Positions 53,940 through 62,997 of a stretch of DNA of 64,000 nt are shown here, piece after piece. The position numbers and the translations under genes are program-made. The number at the start of each line of letters is the position of its first letter. Positions within the stretch are counted from its first letter, which is position 1. A model generated the notes under the pieces. It made no database searches. It saw only the letters and a program-made list of their open reading frames with translations, and had not been told where the DNA came from. The DNA is taken from positions 62,001 through 126,000 of the forward strand of contig CAZTUB010000014.1 in NCBI GenBank assembly GCA_964615905.1, given 5' to 3'. Origin of the DNA: DATLMR01 sp964615905 (GTDB taxonomy: Bacteria > Acidobacteriota > Blastocatellia > UBA7656).

Positions 53940-54068
53940 CCCCCCCTCTCATGTTCTACAGGCTAATATACGGGGCGAGCCACCGTAAATCAGCTATTTG
54001 TGACGAGCGGGATTTGAAAGGTTACGAGCAGGCGCAAAACGCTTTCAAGCCGTTACCCGAAACCCGCA

Positions 54069-54620
54069 TCAGGGTTGCCAGTTGATATAGAACTCGCAGG
54101 CATCGTCGGAGCGACCGCGACAGCGCGTGTGCGTGATGCTCGCGCTACGCACGCCGCAAAGCTCTACGGCGTGGCGAAAGTAAGCGGTCCCGCTCAGGCA
54201 AAAGCTCGCGGGCGGCGCTTTCTCGTAGTTGATCGTCAGCAACCCGCTCGTGTCGCTCAGCCGCTCGTATGCGGCCGAGCCGAAGTCCTGGTAAGACCTG
54301 TGTATCAGCGCCGATTGTCTGAGGAAGCTGTGAACGTCAGGGTTGAGCAGGCTGCTGTACGGGCCCGAAAGGCTCGACGTGGCCGAAAACTCACCCAGCC
54401 GGTCGAATATCTGCTCGTACTGCCCGCCGATCTCGTCTGCAATCGCGCGGTCCACGTGGTCGAGCAGATCGAGCGGGTACCAGTTGTCTACCTTTATATC
54501 GGCGAGCTGTGAGCGATCATCTTCATTGAGGCGCTCGGTTATGCGAGCCCACGCGTCAGGCCCGTGGTTGAGGGCTACGAACAGAAATCGCGCTCGCAAC
54601 AGCCCCCCCTTGATGTTCAT
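54069..54620 (-). CDS. DUF2378 (TIGR02265)-like protein
   Basis: A 183-aa cytoplasmic protein beginning MNIKGGLLRARFLFVALNHG, a pattern of DUF2378/TIGR02265 proteins abundant in Myxococcota and Acidobacteriota. The end TRCRGRSDDACEFYINW resembles the V4R/HNOB-like conserved C-terminus with two Cys. The longer reading to 54650 adds ten residues without a ribosome site. Function unknown, possibly signalling. Confidence 0.72.
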   Translation of the reverse strand: MNIKGGLLRARFLFVALNHGPDAWARITERLNEDDRSQLADIKVDNWYPLDLLDHVDRAIADEIGGQYEQIFDRLGEFSATSSLSGPYSSLLNPDVHSFLRQSALIHRSYQDFGSAAYERLSDTSGLLTINYEKAPPASFCLSGTAYFRHAVELCGVRSASITHTRCRGRSDDACEFYINWQP

Positions 54621-54770
54621 GCTTGCGTAGCTTTGCCTGGGAGAATGCATAAAAGACGTCCACTCGTAAAATAGAGCACGGGTTCAGCGAACGGATTATA
54701 GCACGAAGACCGGTGCCGCGCTCGCAAGCGGACTCGATTATCCGATTAGGAGAAACTTATTCGCCTTCGC

Positions 54771-55205
54771 TTACCGCTTTGCCAGACGGTTGTTCGCGCA
54801 GAGCGTGCGCGTAATTATCCTCGCAAGCTTTTTCGAGCCTTCGCGCTCAAAGACTATCTCGACCTTATCGAAAGGCCGCAGGTCCGAAGCGACCAAGGTG
54901 AGGTCAGGTATCGTGGCGATAGATACAAGCTCGCCCGATTCGAGTATGGATGTCTGGTCGTCGAGATCGAACCGCACGGTCGCGCCTTTCGCCGTCTTGA
55001 CCGTTAAAGATTCCGACCCGGCCGCGATTATAGTCGCTTCGATTATGGAGCTGTTCGACACGGCAATGATGCGCGGAGCGTATGTGGCAGGCTGGCTGGC
55101 CGTCACGGCGCCACCCTTTTTCGACTGCGCGGCTGCCGCGCCTGTCGCGACCAGAAGGATTACAACCGAGGCCAGCATCTGAAATACCCGATTTCTATTT
55201 GTCAT
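54771..55205 (-). CDS. Small secreted protein of unknown function
   Basis: A 144-aa protein with a signal peptide (about 1-26, cut after AAA). The mature part is beta-rich (SIIEATIIAAGSESLTVKT, then RFDLDDQTSIL) with a basic end. GGTGAG precedes the ATG. I do not recognise a family. Confidence 0.7.
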   Translation of the reverse strand: MTNRNRVFQMLASVVILLVATGAAAAQSKKGGAVTASQPATYAPRIIAVSNSSIIEATIIAAGSESLTVKTAKGATVRFDLDDQTSILESGELVSIATIPDLTLVASDLRPFDKVEIVFEREGSKKLARIITRTLCANNRLAKR

Positions 55206-55344
55206 AATCTCACCCGTTTATTCCGGGCCTCCAGCTAACAATACGAGGCCGGAAGGCGACAAGTTTTTCGCAATCGCCGTGCCGTGCTTTCCGGCTGCCA
55301 GGCGTGATATAAAACCGGGTTACGATTGGATAGCGTACGTCGCA

Positions 55345-56328
55345 ATGACTGGGGATAAGACAACAGTGAAAAAATTACCTGGACGGCTGACGACAAAAAA
55401 CTCGATCACAGACGTATACGGCATCACCGTGGGGCACGCCGAAAACCAGGAGGCGCGCACCGGCTGCACAGTGGTGCTGTGCGGGAGTGAAGGCGCAATC
55501 GGCGGGGTAGACGTGCGCGGCGCGGCCCCCGGCACGCGCGAAACCGATCTGCTCAACCCTGTCAACCTGGTCGAGCGCGTCCACGCAATCGTGCTTACGG
55601 GAGGGTCTGTCTTCGGGCTCGATTCGGCCTGCGGCGCGGTTCGGTATCTCGAAGAGAGGGGGATCGGGTTCGATACGGGTGTCGCCCGCGTGCCGATAGT
55701 GCCAGCCGCTGTGATCTTCGATCTTGCGGTCGGTGACGCGAAGACTCGACCCGACTCCGATATGGGTTATCAGGCGTGTCTGCGAGCGAGCGGCGGCAAG
55801 GTCAAAGAGGGGCGGGTCGGCGTCGGGGCGGGCGCAAGCGTCGGCAAGATCATGGGGGCCGCTTTCGCGTCATCGGGCGGCGTGGCGACACGCTCGGCAA
55901 GACTTGCGAGCGGCGCAACCGTAGGCGTGCTCGTAGTGGTTAACGCCTTCGGCGACATCGTTGACCCGGAGAGCGGGCGCATACTGGCCGGCGCGCGCAT
56001 GCCTGGCAAGCGCGGCTGGCTCGACACCTCGCGGCTGTTGAGAACAGGCAACGCCGGTTCGTCGAAAGCTGCTCAGAACACAACGCTCGCCGTCGTCGCA
56101 ACCGACGCAGGGCTTACAAAAGCGCAGGCGAGCAAAGTCGCGGCGATGGCTCACGACGGCCTTGCGCGAGCCATCCGCCCTGTCCATACGATGTTTGACG
56201 GCGACACGATATTCGCTCTCTCTACCGGAAAGATCGAGGCAGACGTGACGAGCGTCGGGTCGGTCGCCGCAGACCTGCTCGCGCAGGCCATAGCGCGAGT
56301 CGGGCGCAAGACCGGCCCTAAAACTTAG
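55345..56328 (+). CDS. P1-family peptidase (DmpA / NylC-like, self-cleaving)
   Basis: N-terminal nucleophile hydrolase of 327 aa of peptidase family S58/P1. Motifs: NSITDVYGITVGHAEN near the start, VVLTGGS-like core (VLTGGSVFGLDSACG), and the autocleavage site AAQN|TTLAVVATDAG, in which the Thr would become the nucleophile. The Asn-Thr pair matches nylon-oligomer hydrolase NylC and distinguishes it from Gly-Ser DmpA types. The start at 55345 fits the family; the frame extends to 55279. Natural substrate unknown, possibly aminopeptides. It is convergent and overlaps the dusB end by 4 bases. Confidence 0.85.
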   Translation: MTGDKTTVKKLPGRLTTKNSITDVYGITVGHAENQEARTGCTVVLCGSEGAIGGVDVRGAAPGTRETDLLNPVNLVERVHAIVLTGGSVFGLDSACGAVRYLEERGIGFDTGVARVPIVPAAVIFDLAVGDAKTRPDSDMGYQACLRASGGKVKEGRVGVGAGASVGKIMGAAFASSGGVATRSARLASGATVGVLVVVNAFGDIVDPESGRILAGARMPGKRGWLDTSRLLRTGNAGSSKAAQNTTLAVVATDAGLTKAQASKVAAMAHDGLARAIRPVHTMFDGDTIFALSTGKIEADVTSVGSVAADLLAQAIARVGRKTGPKT

Positions 56329-57410
56329 GAAGCGTGGCGAGTGAACTCAAGGCATTTCGGGTCGCGGGGTTGTTTCAGGTCTAACGCGCGGTCTTCGCTC
56401 ATGAGATCGTCGGGCGGGACGCCGCGCGCGATCATCGAGTCGAAGTAATCGTCGACGTGGTCGAATATCTCTGTGATCGTCTGCGAGCGGAAGACGCGCT
56501 CGCGCAACCGCGCGCCGCCCGTCAGGCCGTGCGTGAAGTAGCCGCACATCTGTTTGAGCTTCCCGGCCAGCGCGCGTTCGGGCAATTCATCGTGCAGCAA
56601 CTCGTGATACCTGTGCAGCACCCGCCTCTTTTCATCGAGCGGCGGCTGGTAAACTTCCTCGCCGCGCATCAACTCTGCGGTCTGCCGAAATATCCACGGG
56701 TTTGCGACCGCGCCGCGACCGATCATCACCGCGTCGACGCCTGTCTCGTCCAGCCGCTCGATGGCCTGTTCGGGCGTGACGACATCGCCGCAGCCGATGA
56801 CAGGGATCGACACCGCCTGCTTGACCTCGGCGATGATGTCCCAGTTGGCCCGCCCGCTGTAACCCTGGGCGCGCGTGCGGCCGTGGATCGCCACCATGTT
56901 CGCGCCGCAATCTTCGACGAGCCGCGCCACCTCGACCGCGTTGATCGACGAGTCGTCCCACCCGGTCCGCATCTTCATCGTCAGCGGGATCGAAACCGCG
57001 CGGCGCACGCGGCGCAGAATCTTTTCCAGTTGCGGCAGGTCGCGCAACAGCGATGACCCGCCGCCGCCTTTGACGACCTTCTTCGCAGGACAGCCGCAGT
57101 TGATGTCTATGATGTCGGCTCCGACCTCCTCGATTATCTCCGCCGCCATCTCCATGCGCTCGTCGTCGTAGCCGAATATCTGAATCGACAGCGGTCGCTC
57201 TTCGGGCAAAAACTTCATCATCCGGTGCGTCTTCATGTTACCGCGCGTGATCCCTTCGACAGAGATAAACTCTGTGACGATCAAACCCACGCCCGTCAGC
57301 TCCTTGATGAGACGGCGAAAGGATGAGTCGGTGACCCCCGCCATCGGCGCGAGCACAAGGTTGGGACTTATCTGGACGCGGCCTATGTAAAGCTCACCTG
57401 CTCTGCTCAT
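56325..57410 (-). CDS. dusB: tRNA-dihydrouridine synthase DusB
   Basis: Flavin-dependent tRNA modification enzyme of 361 aa, reducing uridine to dihydrouridine. It begins ISPNLVLAPMAGVTDSSFR, has the catalytic Cys107 in NCGCPAKKVVKGGGGS, and VKMRTGWDD-like and GRGAVANPWIF motifs of the FMN barrel. Length is slightly above the bacterial average. The endonuclease III gene starts just downstream in reverse order (12 bases away), so the two may share a transcript. Confidence 0.93.
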   Translation of the reverse strand: MSRAGELYIGRVQISPNLVLAPMAGVTDSSFRRLIKELTGVGLIVTEFISVEGITRGNMKTHRMMKFLPEERPLSIQIFGYDDERMEMAAEIIEEVGADIIDINCGCPAKKVVKGGGGSSLLRDLPQLEKILRRVRRAVSIPLTMKMRTGWDDSSINAVEVARLVEDCGANMVAIHGRTRAQGYSGRANWDIIAEVKQAVSIPVIGCGDVVTPEQAIERLDETGVDAVMIGRGAVANPWIFRQTAELMRGEEVYQPPLDEKRRVLHRYHELLHDELPERALAGKLKQMCGYFTHGLTGGARLRERVFRSQTITEIFDHVDDYFDSMIARGVPPDDLMSEDRALDLKQPRDPKCLEFTRHAS

Positions 57411-57421
57411 AACCGTTTAGT

Positions 57422-58123
57422 CTAGCACAGCCCCGCCTGATTCGCCGCCTCGTAATACCGGCAGTAATCGACCAGGCAGCACTGCTCGCACAGCGGCGAG
57501 GTCGGGCGGCATACCTTCCGCCCGTGTCTTATCAAATTGACGTGGACTTCATAATGACGCTCGGAAGGAATCATCCGCTCCATCAACCGGTGGGCCTCTT
57601 CGTCCGAGCACCTTTCGGGGATGAGCCCAAGCCTGCGACCGATCCGAAATATGTGCGTGTCGATTGGGAAGACCGGGCGGTTGCACGCGAAAAGCAGCGT
57701 ACAGGCTACGGTCTTTGGGCCCACGCCTTTGAAGCCCGACAGAAACTCCCTCGCTTCTTCAAGCGGCGCCCGGTGAAGAAACGACAGGTCGAGCGAGCCT
57801 CGCTTCTGGTGTATCTCGTTTAAAAGCGTCTTGATCCTGACGGACTTCTGCCGCGCAAGCCCGCCCGACCGTATCGCCGCTTCGATTGAAGAAGCGCGGG
57901 CCCGCCGCGCGTTTTCCCAGGTGGGAAATCGCTTCTTCAGACTTTCAAAAGCCCTGTGGCTATTGACGTTGGTGGTCGATTGCGAAAGTATCGTTTGGAT
58001 CAGCACGTCAAGCGGGTCAAGCTCGCGCTCACAGACCGGCACGCCGTAGACCGCTTTGAGGTTCTGGATAACGTAAGGGACGCTTTCAACCGAGGTGTTA
58101 TCAACTTGCTCGACAGTCTTCAC
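57422..58123 (-). CDS. nth: Endonuclease III (Nth-like DNA glycosylase/AP lyase)
   Basis: Base-excision repair enzyme of 233 aa. The helix-hairpin-helix GFKGVGPKTVACTLL carries the catalytic Lys, PIDTHIFRIGRR the catalytic Asp, and VCRPTSPLCEQCCLVDYC gives the four cysteines (C-x6-C-x2-C-x5-C) of the 4Fe-4S cluster. It looks fully functional. It is upstream of dusB on the same strand. Confidence 0.92.
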   Translation of the reverse strand: MKTVEQVDNTSVESVPYVIQNLKAVYGVPVCERELDPLDVLIQTILSQSTTNVNSHRAFESLKKRFPTWENARRARASSIEAAIRSGGLARQKSVRIKTLLNEIHQKRGSLDLSFLHRAPLEEAREFLSGFKGVGPKTVACTLLFACNRPVFPIDTHIFRIGRRLGLIPERCSDEEAHRLMERMIPSERHYEVHVNLIRHGRKVCRPTSPLCEQCCLVDYCRYYEAANQAGLC

Positions 58124-58146
58124 AAAACACTCAACCTCTCAAAAAA

Positions 58147-58359
58147 TCAGCTTCTCAGATCGCTCTCTTTGTAATCGCAGATCAGCCGCTCAGGGTCTTT
58201 GTCAAAGTAAGCCTCCTCGTTGAGCCACACCTGTATACGCCCGTTTTCCCTGACGCAGACGATCTGGTCGAAGAAGACATAATTGCCCGTCAGTTGCCCG
58301 TATTCGTTGAAAGTGTATTTCGGGATCAGATCGCGTATCTCTTCAAAGTCGATTCTCAT
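58147..58359 (-). CDS. Small hypothetical protein
   Basis: A 70-aa acidic protein starting MRIDFEEIRDLIPKYTFNEY, with AAAGGA placed for the ATG at 58359. It lies 23 bases upstream of the nth start on the same strand. No family recognised. Its upstream edge touches repeat copy C. Confidence 0.65.
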   Translation of the reverse strand: MRIDFEEIRDLIPKYTFNEYGQLTGNYVFFDQIVCVRENGRIQVWLNEEAYFDKDPERLICDYKESDLRS

Positions 58360-58371
58360 CACTTTTCCTTT

Positions 58372-58467
58372 CGTGAACCGTGAACCGTAAACCGTGACAA
58401 GATGAAGACAGATACGCAGCGTGGTATCCTCCTCTGCCTTGTCACGGTTTACGGTTCACGGTTCACG
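58372..58467. repeat. Heptamer inverted-repeat element, copy C
   Basis: Left arm: CGTGAAC twice, CGTAAAC, CGTGACA (58372-58399). Right arm: TGTCACG, GTTTACG, GTTCACG twice (58440-58467). The 30-bp perfect stem has a 36-base loop. On the minus strand the right arm supplies the last residues and TGA stop of the dipeptidase (CGT GAA CCG TGA). Confidence 0.88.
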
Positions 58468-59766
58468 ATCTTTTGCTACGCGCTCGACTCTCGCCATGAC
58501 GCGGAGCAGGTTTTCGCCCAGCACCTTCTTGATGTCCGCGTCCGAGTATCCGCGCTTCATAAGCTCGAAGGTAATGGCCGGAAGCTTCGAGATGTCTTCC
58601 ATCCCCGTGGGCAGGCCCGTCACGCCGTCAAAATCAGACCCGATGCCTACGTGGTCTATGCCAGCAACCTTGGCGACATGATCGAAATGGTCTATGAGAA
58701 CCGATAGCGGCGTTGCGGGCTGCCGGTTCGCCTCTCGCCATTTCCGCATCTCTTCCGAGACTCGTTTCGCGTCGTCGGGAAACTGCTTTCTGAACTCCTC
58801 CTGCTGTACCCTGGCCCGCATGCCAAGCTCGGCTTTGCGCGGGTCGATAAAGGCGTCGAAGAAGTTGATCATAACCACCCCGCCGTTTTTGGCTACGGCC
58901 CGAAACTGGTCGTCGGTCATATTGCGCGTGTGCGCGGCGAGCGAGCGCGCGGACGAGTGCGAAGCGATGACGGGCGCGCCCGTCACTTCGATAACGTCGA
59001 AGAAGGTCTTGTCCGAGACGTGCGAGATGTCGACCATCATCCCCAGTCGGTTCATCTCGCGCACGACTTCGCGCCCGAAATCTGTCAGCCCGTTGTGGTG
59101 TTTTACCGCAGGGTTATTGATGTCGCCTTCGGAGTCGGCCCAGTTGTTCGTGTTCGAATGCGTGAGCGTCATGTAGCGTATGCCTAAACGGTAGAACATC
59201 CTCAAGGCGTGAAGGCTGTCTTCGATGGCGTGACCGCCTTCGATCCCCATAAGCGAGGCGATCTTGCCTTTCTTCGCTATGCGGCGGATGTCGTCGCTCG
59301 TGTAGGCCATCTCAAGCACGTCCGGGTGGCGGCGCACCTGCTCGTAGACTATGTCGATCATATCGAGCGCGCGGCGGGCCGCGCCGCCGCCTTCTTCGGG
59401 CTTCTTGTTGACGAACTCGCGCCCGACGTATACGGCAAAAAATTCCGCGTCGAGCCCGCCCGCCTTCATCCTGCGGAGGTCCGTGTGCGTCTTCTCTTTA
59501 CGGGACTGGTCGTCGCCCGCCTGGCCCAGGTCGAACTTGTCATCGAGAATAGCCGAAGTGATGTCGTTGTGCGTGTCGATGACTATGGCCTCGCGGTGGA
59601 GTTTTTCCGCGCGCCGCCGCAGCGCGGCCTCGTCTTGAGTCGCGGCATTGTGCGTAGCGGCGTTCGGCGTCGGGCCTGATCCGGGTCTCCCGGTTGAAGG
59701 AGCTTGCGAGGCGAGCGCCGCGATGAAAAACAGTACTGCCGAATGCTTCAACAGTCGTTTGAGCAT
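58456..59766 (-). CDS. Secreted membrane dipeptidase (M19 / renal dipeptidase family)
   Basis: Zinc dipeptidase of 436 aa. A signal peptide (about 1-23) precedes VIDTHNDITSAIL (HxD metal ligands), then GIEGGHAIEDSLHALR, SHSSARSLAAHTRN and the final GIGSDFDGVTGLP. All are typical of M19. The enzyme would hydrolyse dipeptides in the periplasm. Its last three residues and stop lie in repeat copy C. Confidence 0.92.
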   Translation of the reverse strand: MLKRLLKHSAVLFFIAALASQAPSTGRPGSGPTPNAATHNAATQDEAALRRRAEKLHREAIVIDTHNDITSAILDDKFDLGQAGDDQSRKEKTHTDLRRMKAGGLDAEFFAVYVGREFVNKKPEEGGGAARRALDMIDIVYEQVRRHPDVLEMAYTSDDIRRIAKKGKIASLMGIEGGHAIEDSLHALRMFYRLGIRYMTLTHSNTNNWADSEGDINNPAVKHHNGLTDFGREVVREMNRLGMMVDISHVSDKTFFDVIEVTGAPVIASHSSARSLAAHTRNMTDDQFRAVAKNGGVVMINFFDAFIDPRKAELGMRARVQQEEFRKQFPDDAKRVSEEMRKWREANRQPATPLSVLIDHFDHVAKVAGIDHVGIGSDFDGVTGLPTGMEDISKLPAITFELMKRGYSDADIKKVLGENLLRVMARVERVAKDREP

Positions 59767-59845
59767 AATAAGAATATCCCCTTAAAGCAGGTTTTGAATT
59801 GACCACTGAAAACCGAAAATTACTGACAAGCAAAGACTGTAGCTG

Positions 59846-60964
59846 CTACTTCGAGGTATAGTACCCGCGCCGCGCGCGCACCTGAAGGCCGGGCCGCTTC
59901 GCCTCGACGCGTATAGTCCTGAACGTATCGGGTCGCGGGGTGCTCTTTGAATAATATGTCAGAACGTACTGCGCGCGGACCTCTGCGGCGATCCGTCTAT
60001 AAATCTCTTCGAGGTCGCGCGCTTCCTTCTTGGGGTCGTCGTAGATGGGCGGAAAAAATGCTTTGCCGCCCGTGTCCTCGCTCATCGCCTTCAGCACAAA
60101 CTCGCCCGCGAGGTCCTGCACGTTTGCCGACAGCGCGACTCCCGTCGAGTGCACCCCGTAGATGACCGCATCGCTCTTTTGCACCTCGGTGAGCGCCTGC
60201 GCGAGCGTCGAGCCCGACGCCGTGTCTGTGCCGTCCGAGAGCACTATCATAACGTGACGGCCTTCGGCGGGGCGAAGGTACTTCGCCGCTTCGAGCAGGG
60301 AGCTGTAAAGCGCGGTCGCGCCTTCGGGCTTCATTCGCGCGAGCGTGCTTGTGAGGTGGTCGATGCTTGAAGTGAACTGGGTTTCGAGCTTGGGCTCGTT
60401 CGATACGCTGATGATGGCCGCCTGGTCGCCGGGCCTCATCAGGTGGCGGAAAAACTGAGCGGCGGCTCGCTGCTCGAAATCGAACCTGTGGCGTATTGAG
60501 ATTGAAGTATCGAACAGGAAGACGAGTCTGAGCGGCAATTGGTTTTCGCGGTAGAGTTTTTCCACCTCTTGCGGCTCGCCGTCCTCGTAGATGATGAAAT
60601 CTTTCTCCGTGAGGTCGTTGATCTGATTTCCCGCCGCATCCGTGACTGAGGTTATAACCGTCACAAGGTCCGAGCTGAGCGTTATGGGCTTGTCGTCCTG
60701 ATCGTCGCCGACGCGGCGCGGGCGTGAATCCTGGCTCGAAGCGTCCTTGCTTTTCGGCTCCTGCGGTCGCGAGCTTACGCCCTGCCTGCCCGTTTCCTGC
60801 GTTGCGGGCTGGCGGCCCGATTGAGCGGAGGTCGGGCGCGGGAATGCGGCCGAAAGCACAAGCAGGCATATCACAAACGCGGAAACGAGCGCCGTTTGTG
60901 AGACTATATGAGAGGCTGAAAGGACTCTTTTGCTTCGAGCTAAATTCAAAATCAACTTGTTCAC
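59846..60964 (-). CDS. VWFA-related protein (TIGR03436-like)
   Basis: Secreted or surface von Willebrand-type A protein of 372 aa. A signal segment (about 1-47, ending PRPTSAQS) precedes a Ser/Gln/Arg-rich linker and the VWFA domain (about 130-320), with the MIDAS motif LFDTSIS and preceding FIIYEDGEPQEV. The C-terminal RVEAKRPGLQVRARRGYY is characteristic of the Acidobacterial VWFA subgroup. The GTG at 60964 is chosen because the longer frame to 61012 reads through a repeat element (MSLVTCHCLLVT). Confidence 0.87.
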   Translation of the reverse strand: MNKLILNLARSKRVLSASHIVSQTALVSAFVICLLVLSAAFPRPTSAQSGRQPATQETGRQGVSSRPQEPKSKDASSQDSRPRRVGDDQDDKPITLSSDLVTVITSVTDAAGNQINDLTEKDFIIYEDGEPQEVEKLYRENQLPLRLVFLFDTSISIRHRFDFEQRAAAQFFRHLMRPGDQAAIISVSNEPKLETQFTSSIDHLTSTLARMKPEGATALYSSLLEAAKYLRPAEGRHVMIVLSDGTDTASGSTLAQALTEVQKSDAVIYGVHSTGVALSANVQDLAGEFVLKAMSEDTGGKAFFPPIYDDPKKEARDLEEIYRRIAAEVRAQYVLTYYSKSTPRPDTFRTIRVEAKRPGLQVRARRGYYTSK

Positions 60965-60977
60965 CTCACTCGGGAGA

Positions 60978-61067
60978 GTGACAAGTAAACAGTGACAAGT
61001 GACAAGTGACAAGAAAGAGTAGACGTACTTTTCTCCTTCTTGTCACTTGTCACTGTTTACTTGTCAC
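60978..61067. repeat. Heptamer inverted-repeat element, copy D
   Basis: Left arm: GTGACAA, GTAAACA, GTGACAA three times (60978-61012). Right arm: TTGTCAC twice, TGTTTAC, TTGTCAC (61040-61067). Stem about 29 bp. On the minus strand the right arm supplies the C-terminus and stop of TrmFO (AGT GAC AAG TAA). Confidence 0.87.
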
Positions 61068-62394
61068 TCTCCAAATAGCTTGCCCGCCACTGGTCGAAAT
61101 CTTTCAAAGCAAGCTCGACCTGAAGCCTGTGACGGTCGGCCTTGCGCCGGACGCGCTTTCTGTCTGCTTCATCAAGTGGTACTAAAAGGGCGAACGTAAT
61201 GTTCATCGGCTGAAAGTTTTTCGCCTCGGCGTTTGCGATATAGTTTACAAGGCTCCCCATAGCCGTGCGGCGCGGCGGCGCGACCGGCGCACGGCCGCGC
61301 GCAAGCTCTGATGCATGAACGCCAGCCATAAAGCCCGTCGCCATAGCTTCGATATAGCCTTCGACGCCCGAAATCTGCCCCGCGAAAAGAATGTCCGGTC
61401 GGGCGCGCACCTGCAAGGTTTCGCCGAGCACGAGCGGCGCGCAGATAAACGTATTTCTGTGAATCTGCCCGAACCGTATGAACTCGGCCTGCTCCAGGCC
61501 GGGGACCAATTGCAGGACGCGCTTCTGTTCGCCGAACTTGAGATGGTTTTGAAACCCTACGAGGTTGTAGCTGTCGGCCAGCAAATTCTCCTGGCGAAGC
61601 TGCACGACCGCAAACGGCTGGTGGCCCGTGCGAGGGTCGCGCAACCCGACAGGCTTCATAGGGCCGTAGCGCAGCGTGTCGCGCCCGCGCCGCGCGATCT
61701 CTTCTATCGGCAGGCAGCCCTCAAAGTACATGGTCTGCTCGAACTCGTGAAGCCGGACCGATTCGGCTGAAACCAGCGCGTCGTAAAAGCGGTTGTACTC
61801 GGCCTCGTCCATGGGGCAGTTGATATAGTCGGCCCCGCCTTTGTCATAACGAGCCGCGCGAAAGGCCACGCTTGTGTTTATCGAGTCGGCTTCGACTACG
61901 GGCGAGATGGCGTCATAAAAATAGAGGTGGTCGGAGCCGGTCAATCGAGCTATCTCGTCGGAAAGCGCGGGCGATGTGAGCGGCCCTGTGGCGATGATGA
62001 CAGGCCCGTCGTCCGGAAGCGTGACGGCCTCCTCGCGTATGACCTCTATCAGCGGGTGAGCGTCTATGCGCCGCGTAACCTCTTCGGCAAAACGCTCGCG
62101 GTCTACGGCAAGCGCGGCGCCCGCGGGGACCGATGTCTCGTGCGCGACTTCGAGCAAAAGCGACCCGCCGCGACGAAGCTCCTCTTTGAGCAGGTAAGGC
62201 GCAGTGCCCGGCTCGTCCGATTTTAGCGAGTTCGAGCAGACTATCTCGCCGAGATTCTCGCTCCGGTGTGCTGCTGTCTTGCGAACGGGGCGCATCTCGT
62301 AGAGCCGCACCCGCGCGCCGCGACGGGCCGCCTGCCACGCCGCCTCGCTCCCCGCAAGCCCGCCGCCTATCACTGTTATACGGTTGTCGCTCAT
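61057..62394 (-). CDS. trmFO: tRNA (uracil-54-C5)-methyltransferase TrmFO
   Basis: Folate- and FAD-dependent enzyme making 5-methyluridine 54 in tRNA (445 aa from the ATG at 62394). It has the FAD-binding MSDNRITVIGGGLAGSEAA, the family signature MYFEGCLPIEEIARRG and TIYICAPLV-like downstream motifs. The longer frame to 62442 adds 16 residues not typical for the family. The C-terminal SDK and stop come from repeat copy D, an unusual gene end. Confidence 0.93.
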   Translation of the reverse strand: MSDNRITVIGGGLAGSEAAWQAARRGARVRLYEMRPVRKTAAHRSENLGEIVCSNSLKSDEPGTAPYLLKEELRRGGSLLLEVAHETSVPAGAALAVDRERFAEEVTRRIDAHPLIEVIREEAVTLPDDGPVIIATGPLTSPALSDEIARLTGSDHLYFYDAISPVVEADSINTSVAFRAARYDKGGADYINCPMDEAEYNRFYDALVSAESVRLHEFEQTMYFEGCLPIEEIARRGRDTLRYGPMKPVGLRDPRTGHQPFAVVQLRQENLLADSYNLVGFQNHLKFGEQKRVLQLVPGLEQAEFIRFGQIHRNTFICAPLVLGETLQVRARPDILFAGQISGVEGYIEAMATGFMAGVHASELARGRAPVAPPRRTAMGSLVNYIANAEAKNFQPMNITFALLVPLDEADRKRVRRKADRHRLQVELALKDFDQWRASYLESDK

Positions 62395-62534
62395 CTTTAT
62401 AAAGTCTGCCGCCTTGTTCGCCCCGGCCTCTGATTCTAACATCGGCGCGGGAAGGGTATCAAATTGAGCGGGATTCGCGATCCGGGTTTCCGGCTTGTCA
62501 CGGGCGCGGCTTTGATATAGGCTTCGCCACTATT

Positions 62535-62960
62535 ATGAGCGTGGACGAAACTGCATTGATTGAAGAGGCGAACGCCACGTTTTATCGAGCAATCGAGCTT
62601 CGCAGCATCGAGTTGATGGGCGAGGTCTGGGCCCACGAAGAGTGGGTGAAATGCGTTCACCCCGGTTGGGATTTGATAACGGGCTGGCGGCGAGTGCGCG
62701 AAAGCTGGATGAGCATCTTTGAAGGCGGCCAGAGGCTTCAAATCTCACCCCTGTTCGTCGAGGTAAACCACCTGGGCGACGTGGCCTGGGTCTCGTGCAC
62801 CGAAGACATAATCGCGTCCTACGAAGTCAGCATCGAATCGGCGCAGGCTACTTCGACAAACCTGTTCGTGCGCCGCCAGTCCCGGTGGCTCCTCGTCCAC
62901 CATCACGCCTCGGCTATCCCGTTGATTATATCTGGCGATTCAGTAGATATAATACAATGA
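62535..62960 (+). CDS. NTF2/SnoaL-like protein
   Basis: A 141-aa SnoaL_3/DUF4440-type protein with an alpha+beta barrel pattern: EANATFYRAIELRSIELM, WVKCVHPGWDLITGW and TNLFVRRQSRWLLVHHHAS. It is cytoplasmic, with no signal peptide. It is divergent from trmFO. Its ligand or reaction is unknown. The stop overlaps the base of a hairpin. Confidence 0.82.
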   Translation: MSVDETALIEEANATFYRAIELRSIELMGEVWAHEEWVKCVHPGWDLITGWRRVRESWMSIFEGGQRLQISPLFVEVNHLGDVAWVSCTEDIIASYEVSIESAQATSTNLFVRRQSRWLLVHHHASAIPLIISGDSVDIIQ

Positions 62961-62997
62961 TCCGAATGTTCGAATATGTAAATTCAAATATTCGGAT
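62960..62997 (+). terminator. Hairpin at end of NTF2-like gene
   Basis: ATCCGAAT (62960-62967) pairs with ATTCGGAT (62990-62997); G-T wobble and further pairs extend the stem inward. The following TTTATCTT is weakly T-rich. Probably a terminator. Confidence 0.45.

Noticed and set aside
58372..58467. CRISPR-like array
   Set aside because: Units are only 7 bases with no spacers of constant length and are arranged as inverted arms, unlike CRISPR repeats; no cas genes in the window.
60965..61012. Upstream start of the VWFA-related gene (MSLVTCHCLLVT...)
   Set aside because: The added residues are encoded by the heptamer repeat arm; the GTG at 60964 gives a normal signal peptide.
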